The notes beneath the pieces were generated by a model, which had not been told where the DNA came from, made no database searches, and saw only the letters and a program-made list of their open reading frames with translations. From Antedon bifida (Eukaryota > Echinodermata > Crinoidea > Comatulida > Antedonidae): a DNA stretch of 64,000 nt. Positions 48,387 to 59,215 of the stretch are shown piece after piece. The position numbers were made by a program, and so were the translations under genes. The number at the start of each line of letters is the position of its first letter. Position 1 is the first letter of the stretch. The DNA is taken from positions 20,211,409-20,275,408 of the forward strand of contig OY727093.1 in NCBI GenBank assembly GCA_963402885.1. Direction: 5' to 3'.

Positions 48387-49625
48387 TGTAATGATTTTGG
48401 GGGAGAAAAGATAGAGGGCGGCAGATGAGCAGGGAGTTGAAAAGGAGGAGAAGCAGAGAGCAGACGTATAAATAATAGTAGAGATTTAAAGAGATTGAAA
48501 AACAAAGTGTAAAAGAGAAAACTAAAGTGGAGTAATAAAAAGAGAGAATTATAGAAACAGTAAGTAGTAAGTGTAATTTATTTCGTGATTTCTTGTTACA
48601 AAAGGAGTGAGAAAGTTACAGGTTAGCCCGAGGCTACGCTCGCTGTTTTGTATTGGAGGTTACACCACTGTGTTGGTGGCTACGTTGCTGTGGAGGTTAC
48701 ACCATTGTTGGTGGTTACGTTGCTGTGGAGGTTACACCATTGTTGGTTGTTACGTTGCTGTGGAGGTTACACCATTGTTGGTGGTTACGTTGCTGTGGAG
48801 GTTACACCATTGTCGGTGGTTACGTTGCTGTGGAGGTTACACCATTGTTGGTGGTTACGTTGCTGTGGAGGTTACACCCTTGTTGGTGGTTACGTTGCTG
48901 TGGAGGTTACACCATTGTTGGTGGTTACGTTGCTGTGGAGGTTACACCCTTGTTGGTGGTTACGTTGCTGTGGAGGTTACACCATTGTTGGTGGTTACGT
49001 TGCTGTGGAGGTTACACCCTTGTTGGTGGTTACGTTGCTGTGGAGGTTACACCATTGTTGGTGGTTACGTTGCTGTGGAGGTTACACCCTTGTTGGTGGT
49101 TACGTTGCTGTGGAGGTTACACCATTGTTGGTGGTTACGTTGCTGTGGAGGTTACACCATTGTTGGTGGTTACGTTGCTGTGGAGGTTACACCATTGTTG
49201 GTGGTTACGTTGCTGTGGAGGTTACACCATTGTTGGTGGTTACGTTGCTGTGGAGGTTACACCATTGTTGGTGGTTACGTTGCTGTGGAGGTTACACCAT
49301 TGTTGGTGGTTACGTTGCTGTGGAGGTTACACCATTGTTGGTGGTTACGTTGCTGTGGAGGTTACACCATTTGTTGGTGGTTACGCTACTATTTGAAGTT
49401 ACGTCATTACTGGTGGTTACGCTGTTGTTTCAAGTCCGGCGTAATAGCAGAACTAATTTAATTATTAATTATTATAATCGGTTGTTACAAATAATTTGGA
49501 ATCATAGAAGAATAAAGGAGGTCACTCCACAAGTTGTAATTGATTTGTTTGTTTCATTCGAGTGTACCGTGGTACCGCAGACCCTTCCCCAAAGGGAACG
49601 AACCCGAGAACGGATTTTCGTTACA
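48387..49625 (+). repeat. 5' LTR
   Basis: Starts TGTAATGATTTTGGGGG and ends GGATTTTCGTTACA. A TATAAATA box at 48467-48474 and an AATAAA at 49511-49516 mark likely promoter and poly(A) signals. The 35-bp tandem array occupies the middle. Confidence 0.93.
48655..49379 (+). repeat. 35-bp minisatellite inside the 5' LTR (~20 copies)
   Basis: Unit of the type ACCATTGTTG-GTGGTTACGT-TGCTGTGGAG-GTTAC. Some copies have ACCCTTG instead of ACCATTG, in a fixed order that the 3' LTR repeats exactly. Because 35 is not a multiple of three and the unit has no stop in any of the three forward frames, long overlapping open frames of 247-350 codons appear; they are by-products of the array. Confidence 0.93.
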
Positions 49626-49645
49626 TTGGTGGCAGCGGTGGGATC
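49626..49645 (+). other. Primer-binding site
   Basis: TTGGTGGCAGCGGTGGGA directly follows the 5' LTR, the standard place for the tRNA primer site. The tRNA species cannot be named with certainty by eye. Confidence 0.65.
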
Positions 49646-49675
49646 GGTCGTGTTGCGGAAGGAATTACTCACACG

Positions 49676-50944
49676 ATGGAACAATTACAAGAGTCATTAG
49701 ATGCTATCCAGAGGGAGATAAACCGACTGGAGAACGAGGTGACGGACATGGACCCGGCGCAGCCGTTAAGCTCCAGTATTGGACACGGCTCCCCGCCCCA
49801 GAGGAGTACTGGTGGTAGCGGACGTGCACCTTTAGAGAGAGATAGTTCGGAACAGAGGGCGGAGGAAACCGATAGTCTGGAGATATTAGGGTCCCCTGTT
49901 GGACAGTCAACAGGAAAGAGAAGGTCGCAGCCGACCGAAGTTGACACCTTTACTCCACCATGGCCGTTGACCCGGGAAACAAGGATAAGCGGAGCAGAAG
50001 CGATGCAGAAGAGGTTTGGAAAGAACCTCCGATGCCAGAGACCAGTCATACATCCCGATAGGTTTGAAGGAAAGGCGCCTTGGAGGGATTATCTCCAACA
50101 CTTTCGGGCCTGCGTGGAGGCGAACGGATGGACGGAGGAACAAGCTGGAGCATTCCTCAAAGCCAGCCTAAAAGGACCAGCCTTGAAGGTATTGGCTGTG
50201 GCCCCAGAGCGGGAGTTAACCTACGTGGAACTGATAGCGGCCTTGGAACACAGATTTGGTCCAGAAAAGAAAACAGAAAACTTCCTAATGGAACTGAGAC
50301 TTAGGAGACAGAAACCCAACGAGACATTACAAGAGCTTGGGCAGGCCATCCGAGAGTTATCCTACCTGGCATACCCGGAATTTCCAGAAGCAGGAGTAGA
50401 ACGGTTGGCAAAAGGACACTTTAGCGACGCCGTGGGGAGAGCAGAGATTAGAGAAGGAATCTTCAAAGCGTCTCCAGCCACGCTGGATGATGCCCTCAGA
50501 GCAGCGCTATCCACGGACAGTTTCCTCAAGCTGGAGGAGCAACGGAACCCACGAGCACCCCCGAAATACCTACGGCCAATCACAAACGAACCTCGACAAA
50601 GGCAGGACGATTTTGAAGAAAGAATGGGGAGATGGATGGCCCAGGTAGAGGCACGCATGTTACCCCGCTCGACAGAACAGCAGACGACGAGGAGGCGGGA
50701 TAAACCATGGGAAACAAGAGAAGAAAGACAGGAGAGATTGCGTAAGACTGTCTGTTATAATTGCCAACAGAAGGGCCATCTCGCCAGACAGTGCCGAAAT
50801 AGAGCGACGGACTCGGGAAACGAAGAGCAGCCGACTCAAGGGGTCGAGAGGAGGCTGGAAGAGATCGAAGGCCCAGTGAACCAAAGAGAAAGAGGAGCTA
50901 CTCCTCCACCCAAACCACAAACCACACCTCCACCCAGACAGTAA
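49676..50944 (+). CDS. gag of the Ty3/Gypsy element
   Basis: A 422-residue structural polyprotein frame. The ATG at 49676 is chosen because it is the first one in frame after the LTR and primer site and opens with a coiled-coil-like MEQLQESLDAIQREINRLEN. A retrotransposon gag-like middle (FEGKAPWRDYLQHFRACVEA, then FLMELRLRRQKPNETLQELG) precedes one CCHC zinc knuckle, CYNCQQKGHLARQC, near residue 360. The C-terminus is proline-rich. pol lies directly downstream in another frame, as in many Ty3 lineages that are known to use programmed frameshifting. Confidence 0.9.
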   Translation: MEQLQESLDAIQREINRLENEVTDMDPAQPLSSSIGHGSPPQRSTGGSGRAPLERDSSEQRAEETDSLEILGSPVGQSTGKRRSQPTEVDTFTPPWPLTRETRISGAEAMQKRFGKNLRCQRPVIHPDRFEGKAPWRDYLQHFRACVEANGWTEEQAGAFLKASLKGPALKVLAVAPERELTYVELIAALEHRFGPEKKTENFLMELRLRRQKPNETLQELGQAIRELSYLAYPEFPEAGVERLAKGHFSDAVGRAEIREGIFKASPATLDDALRAALSTDSFLKLEEQRNPRAPPKYLRPITNEPRQRQDDFEERMGRWMAQVEARMLPRSTEQQTTRRRDKPWETREERQERLRKTVCYNCQQKGHLARQCRNRATDSGNEEQPTQGVERRLEEIEGPVNQRERGATPPPKPQTTPPPRQ

Positions 50945-50991
50945 ACCAACTTAAAAAAACAGAATACTCCAAATACCACCCTAGCGAAGGC

Positions 50992-53900
50992 CTATACGTA
51001 GGAGCCACTGTCAACGGGACGAGAACAACACTACTGGTCGATACTGGAGCGTCGGATACAGTCCTATCATCCCGATTGTACTACGAAATACCGACGGAAC
51101 GCCGACCGGAGCTCAGACGGGATTCTCGAGAATGCCAACAAGCGGACGGCAGTCGTTTAAACACTATAGGACGTACCTGGGTAGGATTACAAGTTGGCCA
51201 CACTTTTAGGGTGACGGAAGTGGTGTTCGCAGATTTAAAAGTTTTGGGAGTACTGGGGATGAATTATCTACTAGGCACAGGAGCGGCACTAGACCTTTGT
51301 AGACTACAAATGAAGGTGGGTGGAGAGGTGATCGAACTGCTGGGATCTGATGAGACACGGTTCTCGCCTAACATAATCGTACGGGACACTTCGGTTATCC
51401 TGCCAGGGCACGAACACATAATTCTGGGAATGATCCAGTCACAACCTACCGACACGGAGACAGGCCTGATAGAGCCGGATCGTGAAGGAGAACTAGCTGG
51501 ACAAGGACTCATCATGGCAAGAACGCTAGTGGATGCAAAGCAACAGGCGCTACCACTACGAATCTTTAATCCAGGTGGTGAAAAGAGGGTACTACGCGCT
51601 GGGACTAAAGTCGGAAAGCTGTATCCGGTATCTGCAGACCAGGTCGAAGCTAATGCCCTTCATCCGGAGGACCCTGAGCCCAGCCAGCGACTTTTCCCAG
51701 AACACCTGGTGGACCTTTTAAGCCGAAGCGTAACCGATTTAGAGCCGCAATACCACAGGCAGGTGGCGTCTTTACTAACTAGGTTCCAAGACGTCTTCTC
51801 GGAAGGAGATTCGGACCTTGGAAGGACGAATAAAGTAAAACACCACATTGACGTTGGAACTTCTCGGCCCGTCAAGGAACAGCCAAGACGCCAGGCGGCA
51901 GAAGCCAGCAAGGAGATAGAACGTCAGGTCGAGGACTTATTAGAGAGAGGACTCATCGAACCTTCGGACAGCCCGTGGGCGTCAAACGTCGTATTGGTCA
52001 CTAAGAAAGACGGCACCAAGCGGTTCTGTGTGGACTACCGGCGGCTGAATTCGGTTACGATCAAGGACGCTTACCCAATCCCTAGAATCAATGACTCCTT
52101 AGATGCGCTTTCGGGTGCCAAATGGTTCTCAACACTGGACTTGGCTTCAGGATATTGGCAAGTGGAGTTAGATGACGATGCTAAGGATAAGTCCACGTTC
52201 ACTGTGCGAGGCGGCTTATATCGTTGGAAGGTAATGCCATTTGGACTCTGCAATGCCCCTTCTACGTTCGAGCGGCTCATGGAACGGGTGCTGTCCGGTT
52301 TGCAGTGGAAAGTACTTCTTGTGTATTTGGATGACGTGATTGTTTATGGAAAGACGGTGGAAGAAGAGATCGACCGCCTGGAGGAAGTGTTTTGCCGCTT
52401 ACGAACGGCCGGATTAAAATTAAAGCCCAAGAAGTGCACCTTATTTAAACAGGAGGTCTCGTACCTCGGACACCGAGTCTCCCATACCGGGGTGATGACC
52501 GATCCTGAGAAGATAGAGTCTGTAAAGGAATGGCCAACGCCAACCACCGTCCGGGACGTTCGTAGCTTCTTAGGATTGGCGTCCTATTATAAGAGGTTCA
52601 TAAATGGATTCGCATCCATAGCCGCCCCACTGCACAAATTGACAGAGAAGTCCAGACGATTTTCCTGGGACCCGGAGTGTGAACAGGCCTTTCAAGAGTT
52701 AAAGGACCGATTAGTACAGGCACCAATTCTCGCTTACCCTCGCCCCGAGGGACGTTTCGTTCTCGACACCGACGCGAGTGACGTTGGCATCGGCGCTGTA
52801 TTGTCCCAGGAACAGGACGGAGAAGAACACGTAATATGTTACGCGAGTCGGACTCTAAGTAAGACGGAGAGAAACTATTGCGCTACACGCCGAGAATTGC
52901 TGGCCGTAGTGACCTACCTCAAACACTTCCGACAGTACCTGTATGGACAATCAATCACAGTACGCACGGACCACGCCTCCCTGCGTTGGTTGACGAGTTT
53001 CAAAGAACCCGAAGGACAGCTTGCCCGGTGGCTCCAAGTGTTAGGAGAATATAATTTTAAGATCGTCCACCGTCCCGGATTAAAACATGGCAATGCAGAC
53101 GGGCTGTCCAGAAAACCGTGTGTGCAGTGCGGAATTGACGAGACGATGGCGAGGAAGAAAGAGCTGGCCTGGAAGGCAGTAGAAGTGGAGATGGAAGAAG
53201 CAAGGGAACGGTCCTCGTTACGGCTGGTCCAATTTCAGCCGACGTGGAAGAACGCAGACATCCGACAGTCCCAGATGACAGATGATGCCATTCGATGGGT
53301 CATGGGATTCCTAGAGAGAGGGGAGCCCCGACCAAAGTTCGAAGAGATCGCCGGGTTGCAAACTGATTATAAGAGTTACTGGCAGAACTGGAACCTGTTG
53401 GAAGTAAGAGATGAGGTGTTATATCGCCGGTGGGAATCCGACGATGGTAAAGAGATAACCTGGCGACTGGTGCTTCCTGAAGCAATGAGGTCTACGGTTC
53501 TCGAAGAGCTCCATGGAGGAAGGACTGGTGGACACTTGGGAGTGGCTAAAACTACCGGAAGGTTGGTCCAACGTTATTTCTGGCCAAAAATGGGTGCCTG
53601 GGTCCGGAGTTGGATACGTAAATGCGACGGTTGTGCTCGGCGAAAGACACAACCAAGAAAGAAGGCCCCCCTCCAGCAACAACCCGTAGGAAACCCTATG
53701 GAAAGGGTTGCTATGGACATATTAGGCCCACTGCCTGAGACCGACAGAGGTAACAAATACATTCTAGTCGTAGGTGACTATTTTTCTAAATGGATAGAAG
53801 CATACCCTATCCCCAACGAGAGGGCGGAAACCGTTGCGAGATGTTTCGTGGACAATTTTGTTTTGCGATTCGGAGTTCCTCGACAGCTCCACACCGATCA

Positions 53901-54819
53901 GGGGAGGAACTTCGAGTCTGACCTAATCAAGGAGTTGTGCAAGATATTGGGAATAGACAAGACTCGGACGACGCCCTATAATCCCAAATCAGACGGGATG
54001 ATCGAGAGGTTCAACCGCACTTTGGTCAACATGGTGGCGATCATGATAGAACCCCACTGTAACCAAAAAGACTGGGATGTTCACGTGCCGTATGCCACGT
54101 TTGCATATCGATCCACTCCGCATGCCTCGACGGGAGAGACACCAAACATGATGGTCCTTGGGAGAGAGGTTGCCCTTCCTGTTGATTTGACAATGCCAAT
54201 AATGGAGACAGAAGACAGAGAAATGAAGACCGACTACGCAGAGCAGTTGAGGGCAAGGCTTCGGGCGGCCCACGGGAGAGCCAGAGAAACGCTTAAGAGT
54301 AGTGCCCGCCGTCAGAAGGCGACTTATGACCAGAAAGCCCGGAAGCAGGATCTCGAGATAGGGAAATATGTATGGCTATATAATTCGGCGAAAACTGTAG
54401 GGAAATCGCCGAAACTTCAATGTAAGTGGCATGGGCCATACCTAATTATAACGAAACTATCTGAGGTGGTGTACCGCATCCAAGAGGGACCGAGGAAGAA
54501 ACCAAAGGTCGTGCATGTGGACCGACTGAAACCTTATGAGGGTGAGGAGATCGCCCGCTGGGACATCCCCCCCGGAGACGCGAGTCCGTTGGCTCGGGTG
54601 GCGCAGGAAGCCTTTGCCGAAGGTAACGAGACGCCAACAGTCCCGGAAGAAGTAGACGGAGAACTCCAACGTCCCGAAACGCCTGAAGAAGGCCCGTTGC
54701 TTACTATCCCAGAGGAGCCCGGCGATCGGGGCAATACGCCTGTACCTCAACAAACCCCCCCAGAGGGAAGGTATCCCAAGAGACGTGTAAGGCGGAGGCC
54801 GGCACGTTACGAACAATAA
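50992..54819 (+). CDS. pol of the Ty3/Gypsy element
   Basis: Domains in order: aspartic protease (LLVDTGASDTVLSS near 51040), reverse transcriptase (FCVDYRRLN, then VYLDDVIVYG near 52320), RNase H (LDTDASDVGIGAVLSQ near 52765), integrase H2C2 finger (about 53510-53640), integrase core (AMDILGPLPE, HTDQGRNFES, DGMIERFNRT), and a GPY module (WHGPYLI near 54430). It ends in an arginine-rich tail with stop at 54817-54819. The open frame begins somewhat upstream of the protease; the listed start is the first codon of clearly protease-like sequence, not a known initiation site. Confidence 0.92.
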   Translation, partial: LYVGATVNGTRTTLLVDTGASDTVLSSRLYYEIPTERRPELRRDSRECQQADGSRLNTIGRTWVGLQVGHTFRVTEVVFADLKVLGVLGMNYLLGTGAALDLCRLQMKVGGEVIELLGSDETRFSPNIIVRDTSVILPGHEHIILGMIQSQPTDTETGLIEPDREGELAGQGLIMARTLVDAKQQALPLRIFNPGGEKRVLRAGTKVGKLYPVSADQVEANALHPEDPEPSQRLFPEHLVDLLSRSVTDLEPQYHRQVASLLTRFQDVFSEGDSDLGRTNKVKHHIDVGTSRPVKEQPRRQAAEASKEIERQVEDLLERGLIEPSDSPWASNVVLVTKKDGTKRFCVDYRRLNSVTIKDAYPIPRINDSLDALSGAKWFSTLDLASGYWQVELDDDAKDKSTFTVRGGLYRWKVMPFGLCNAPSTFERLMERVLSGLQWKVLLVYLDDVIVYGKTVEEEIDRLEEVFCRLRTAGLKLKPKKCTLFKQEVSYLGHRVSHTGVMTDPEKIESVKEWPTPTTVRDVRSFLGLASYYKRFINGFASIAAPLHKLTEKSRRFSWDPECEQAFQELKDRLVQAPILAYPRPEGRFVLDTDASDVGIGAVLSQEQDGEEHVICYASRTLSKTERNYCATRRELLAVVTYLKHFRQYLYGQSITVRTDHASLRWLTSFKEPEGQLARWLQVLGEYNFKIVHRPGLKHGNADGLSRKPCVQCGIDETMARKKELAWKAVEVEMEEARERSSLRLVQFQPTWKNADIRQSQMTDDAIRWVMGFLERGEPRPKFEEIAGLQTDYKSYWQNWNLLEVRDEVLYRRWESDDGKEITWRLVLPEAMRSTVLEELHGGRTGGHLGVAKTTGRLVQRYFWPKMGAWVRSWIRKCDGCARRKTQPRKKAPLQQQPVGNPMERVAMDILGPLPETDRGNKYILVVGDYFSKWIEAYPIPNERAETVARCFVDNFVLRFGVPRQLHTDQGRNFESDLIKELCKILGIDKTRTTPYNPKSDGMIERFNRTLVNMVAIMIEPHCNQKDWDVHVPYATFAYRSTPHASTGETPNMMVLGREVALPVDLTMPIMETEDREMKTDYAEQLRARLRAAHGRARETLKSSARRQKATYDQKARKQDLEIGKYVWLYNSAKTVGKSPKLQCKWHGPYLIITKLSEVVYRIQEGPRKKPKVVHVDRLKPYEGEEIARWDIPPGDASPLARVAQEAFAEGNETPTVPEEVDGELQRPETPEEGPLLTIPEEPGDRGNTPVPQQTPPEGRYPKRRVRRRPARYEQ

Positions 54820-54885
54820 CCAGCTATGTTCTCTTGCCGTTTGTTTTTGGTGATTATTTTGGATTGTTATCGGGGACCGATCATT

Positions 54886-54900
54886 TTAGGAGGGGGGTGA
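54886..54900 (+). other. Polypurine tract
   Basis: AGGAGGGGGG immediately before the 3' LTR, the expected plus-strand primer site. Confidence 0.75.
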
Positions 54901-56139
54901 TGTAATGATTTTGGGGGAGAAAAGATAGAGGGCGGCAGATGAGCAGGGAGTTGAAAAGGAGGAGAAGCAGAGAGCAGACGTATAAATAATAGTAGAGATT
55001 TAAAGAGATTGAAAAACAAAGTGTAAAAGAGAAAACTAAAGTGGAGTAATAAAAAGAGAGAATTATAGAAACAGTAAGTAGTAAGTGTAATTTATTTCGT
55101 GATTTCTTGTTACAAAAAGAGTGAGAAAGTTACAGGTTAGCCCGAGGCTACGCTCGCTGTTTTGTATTGGAGGTTACACCACTGTGTTGGTGGCTACGTT
55201 GCTGTGGAGGTTACACCATTGTTGGTGGTTACGTTGCTGTGGAGGTTACACCATTGTTGGTTGTTACGTTGCTGTGGAGGTTACACCATTGTTGGTGGTT
55301 ACGTTGCTGTGGAGGTTACACCATTGTCGGTGGTTACGTTGCTGTGGAGGTTACACCATTGTTGGTGGTTACGTTGCTGTGGAGGTTACACCCTTGTTGG
55401 TGGTTACGTTGCTGTGGAGGTTACACCATTGTTGGTGGTTACGTTGCTGTGGAGGTTACACCCTTGTTGGTGGTTACGTTGCTGTGGAGGTTACACCATT
55501 GTTGGTGGTTACGTTGCTGTGGAGGTTACACCCTTGTTGGTGGTTACGTTGCTGTGGAGGTTACACCATTGTTGGTGGTTACGTTGCTGTGGAGGTTACA
55601 CCCTTGTTGGTGGTTACGTTGCTGTGGAGGTTACACCATTGTTGGTGGTTACGTTGCTGTGGAGGTTACACCATTGTTGGTGGTTACGTTGCTGTGGAGG
55701 TTACACCATTGTTGGTGGTTACGTTGCTGTGGAGGTTACACCATTGTTGGTGGTTACGTTGCTGTGGAGGTTACACCATTGTTGGTGGTTACGTTGCTGT
55801 GGAGGTTACACCATTGTTGGTGGTTACGTTGCTGTGGAGGTTACACCATTGTTGGTGGTTACGTTGCTGTGGAGGTTACACCATTTGTTGGTGGTTACGC
55901 TACTATTTGAAGTTACGTCATTACTGGTGGTTACGCTGTTGTTTCAAATCCGGCGTAATAGCAGAACTAATTTAATTATTAATTATTATAATCGGTTGTT
56001 ACAAATAATTTGGAATCATAGAAGAATAAAGGAGGTCACTCCACAAGTTGTAATTGATTTGTTTGTTTCATTCGAGTGTACCGTGGTACCGCAGACCCTT
56101 CCCCAAAGGGAACGAACCCGAGAACGGATTTTCGTTACA
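54901..56139 (+). repeat. 3' LTR
   Basis: Same length as the 5' LTR, with about two single-base differences. The minisatellite (about 55169-55893) has the same copy number and variant order. Followed by the ATAT target duplication. Confidence 0.93.
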
Positions 56140-56304
56140 ATATCATACAGTTATCACTGTATAATACAGTAATATAACAACCATACTAAAAGTCTTTCAT
56201 TCTGCATGCATTGTAGTTCTTTGTATATCATATATATATATATATAGTGTGCTGCATGATTGTAGTTCTTTTGTCTGTCATTTCAATAAATATATATAAT
56301 ATAT
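56140..56304. other. Short spacer with AT microsatellite
   Basis: Resumes pre-insertion DNA. It contains a TATA microsatellite at about 56229-56247 and TATATATAATATAT adjoining the next transposon, which obscures that element's target duplication. Confidence 0.6.
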
Positions 56305-57613
56305 CAGGGCATCATTTATAAGGAGCGCCTGCGCGACCGCGCTCCTCCGCGCTCCTCAACAGGCTTCGAGGAGAGCAATTTATCGCGCTCCTTAATTTTC
56401 AAAATAGAGCCTAGCTTTTGACAGTGTTGATTTTTCTGTCAAGAAGCCTAAAAACACGTGGATTTTTAAAAGTTAAAACCAATCTAGGCCTAGGCTAATA
56501 ATATATAAGCTAAGTTATAAAGCTACAAGCCTAATGGCAGTCCCTCGTTTTTAAGGATCGCGAGCGCGATCGCAATCAACAACCTTCGAAAAGGAGAGCA
56601 ATTCATCGCGCTCCATCTCACAGTGCGAGGTACCAACAAAGGGGATTCCCCTGCCTGCGCGCATTCAAGGGCGAGTTTACTTCATCGCCTCATAGTGCAA
56701 CCAGTACGGTGTCATAGAAACACCTCTTTACAGGAAGATCATGTCCCAACCAATACTTTTTTCCCTTTATGTTTTTATGGAACGAGTTAATAAAATATAT
56801 TTAATTTTAAAAGGAAACATTAATATAGGAGGCCTAAATATAATGTTTATTATTTAAAAAAGCTTAGCTGCTGGTTGCTTTAATTATGTCATTTTGAAGA
56901 TGGATTATTTCTTCGAAAGTTCTAACCAATTTTGGTCACTCAAATCCTCCTCAAAACACGTGCTGATGTGTGACGTCAGCATCTTCTAGAAGCTCTCTCA
57001 GCCCTCCCCTATTGTGCGTGCGCCCATGTGTGACACATGTAAACACGATCAAATATCTTTCTTAATTATTTTAAAATGACACTTTGTAACTTATTATCAA
57101 TATTTTAATGGCTGTTGCATGTTAGAATGGTATAATTTATGAATTGCAGGTAAATACTTTTCAGGTTTTCTGTCTGATTTCTAGGCCAACAAGCTAGGCT
57201 AGAAAAGCTAGGCTAAAGGCATATAGTTGGCCAGGACAGGATTCTCCAGGCTCCTGAAACCCAATCTACCCAGGCAGGCCATAAAAAAAAAATTGGCTTG
57301 AGTTTTTTGTACTGTAGATTAATACGATCCCCACGGAAAATATTGTGTGTAAAGGTGGGTGTGGGGAATTTTGTTGTGCCCGGCGGGGGGGGGGGGGGGG
57401 GGGGGGGGGGGTTATCCCCTGTCGGGCAAAAAAATGTGTACAAAAAATTAATAAGGGCCAGCCATTTTTAATAAGGGCGACCATCCTTCAACTTCAACAT
57501 AAATATTTGAGGAGAGCGATTTAAAATTTTTGCAAGGAGAGCGAATTGCTCTCCTCGGTGATTTGAGGAGAGCGATTTGTTGCTCTCCTGGGTTTTGCAT
57601 ACGTGATGCCCTG
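56305..57613. mobile_element. Non-autonomous hAT-like element (CAGGGCATCA ends)
   Basis: Perfect 10-bp inverted ends CAGGGCATCA / TGATGCCCTG, extended imperfectly inwards. CAGGG-type ends fit hAT elements. Subterminal GAGGAGAGCGATT / GCGCTCCT phrases repeat on both sides, including the near-palindrome GAGAGCGAATTGCTCTC. No transposase frame is present. Inside lies a pure 27-G run at 57385-57411. The flanks are AT-repeat, so the 8-bp duplication cannot be read clearly. Confidence 0.65.
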
Positions 57614-59215
57614 ATATATAAAAAAAAAAAAGTACAGTATTTATTATTATTGCTTGAAAATACAGTATTTTGTTTACAAAAAAAAGTTTTTTTTTCCCCT
57701 TTCCTTTGTCAAAAGTATCTACTAATCAATATATGATGTTCTTAATTGTCTATATTTTCAAACGTGTAATGTAAATAGGCAATCTTTCGGTGCTTTTCTT
57801 ATTTAACTGTCATACAATTGGCTAGCCCCGATGCGACTTATCATGAGGTCAATAGACCGGCTTTTCGCCGCTGGAACAATCACTCGCTAAATGGACCTAG
57901 GCCGCGGCCTCGTATACAAGTTTAATATAATAGCGATTATAAATAACCTTAATAAATATTGTATTGTCGGGGATGAACAAGTAATAATACAAGTTGTAAC
58001 CGAGTATTTTTATTTATATGAATACTTGTCTGAGGCAATATCAATATCGAGTATTATTTTTCGCTACGTAAGTTCATAAATACGATCGTTAATGTGTTTA
58101 CAAAATGGCGGTTTCGCTGATTGCGATGTATAAGAATAGAGACACCTTTAGTTTGAATAGTCGGAGCTGCGTCCCAACAATCCAACTCTTTAGCTTATTA
58201 TCGCATTTTGTAGATTATAAAATTCTCTAATAGGGATTTTAAATGCAAGACTGTTCAATTTTTTTTAATATTTTATTTTTACATGTTTTTAGGGTACAAA
58301 TTCATAAAAAAGACATCGGTCGTTTTTGCCATTAAATTACACATTATAGGTTTGGTCAAAGTCGTTAAATTTTACATTACAATATATAACAACTATATAT
58401 AAAAGTATTTCACTGATAACATTTGATTCATAAACTACTAAATTACCAAATAATGTGTTTTTCTAACACCCCAAAATTTGGTAATTTTGAACTAATTTCG
58501 AAAAGTAGGGCGCCCTCTCCGAGTCGAAATTTGACACGATTTGACGACTGGCTTTCCTACTGCAATGATCATTTTACTGAAGAAATTCTTTTCAACCCTT
58601 TTGGTTATAGAACATTCTAATTATCATGCCTAATAAATATCCTCATATCGGGTGTTTATTTAATTTTAAATTAAACAAGACAGTGAAGAGGCACGGAATA
58701 ATACGTACACGGACGTACGACGAATACACACACGCACGTCATCATTTACGACATATAGTGGTGATATGATGCAATTTATAATGGATATAATGATGGGATT
58801 GCCTTTCCAGTCTTAGAATCAATGTTCATTGTAATACTATGTATATAATAGTAAACTGAATGTTTATAAATAAATTGTTTTACGTAATTTGTTGCATATA
58901 AAATAAAAGACACAGACGCAGCCTACGTTTCCTATAAAATATTTCACATTTAAATAATTATGTACTGTTAAATGACATTATGCTGGATAATACTATAATC
59001 TTAAACTATGTTTACAAATTGTCATTTTTTAAGGCACACATCTTTCTCATCATACTGACCTGTAAAATAAAAACAAAAATCAATTATTAATATAGGCCTA
59101 ATAATAATAATAAATATTCATCGACCAAAGTAAAAATAATCTAGATCGTATAACATCATTTTATCGCGACCAAAATTAAACGCGACCGATTTCGAACGCG
59201 ACTGATATCGTCGTA
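57614..59215. other. Non-coding spacer
   Basis: No supported gene or recognised repeat family. AT-rich with a few CpG-rich patches (for example ACACGGACGTACGACG near 58705). Short open frames of about 60-65 codons lack any family signature. Confidence 0.45.

Larger units (their letters stand above)
48387..56139 (+). mobile_element. Ty3/Gypsy LTR retrotransposon, looks whole and very young
   Basis: 7,753-bp element with two 1,239-bp LTRs (48387-49625, 54901-56139), both TGTAA...TTACA, and a 4-bp ATAT target duplication. Internal order: primer-binding site, gag, pol (protease, reverse transcriptase, RNase H, integrase with GPY module), polypurine tract, which is the Ty3/Gypsy order. By eye the LTRs differ at about two positions, so insertion is recent. 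It appears whole; I saw no breaks in gag or pol. No envelope frame or chromodomain was recognised. Its G/C-richer codons stand out against the AT-rich surroundings. Confidence 0.95.

Noticed and set aside
48607-49700. Three overlapping frames of 247-350 codons, and their duplicates at 55121-56172
   Set aside because: By-products of the 35-bp LTR minisatellite, whose unit lacks stops in all three forward frames.
51264-54816. Numerous minus-strand frames across pol
   Set aside because: Shadows of a long G/C-rich coding frame, with no family features of their own.
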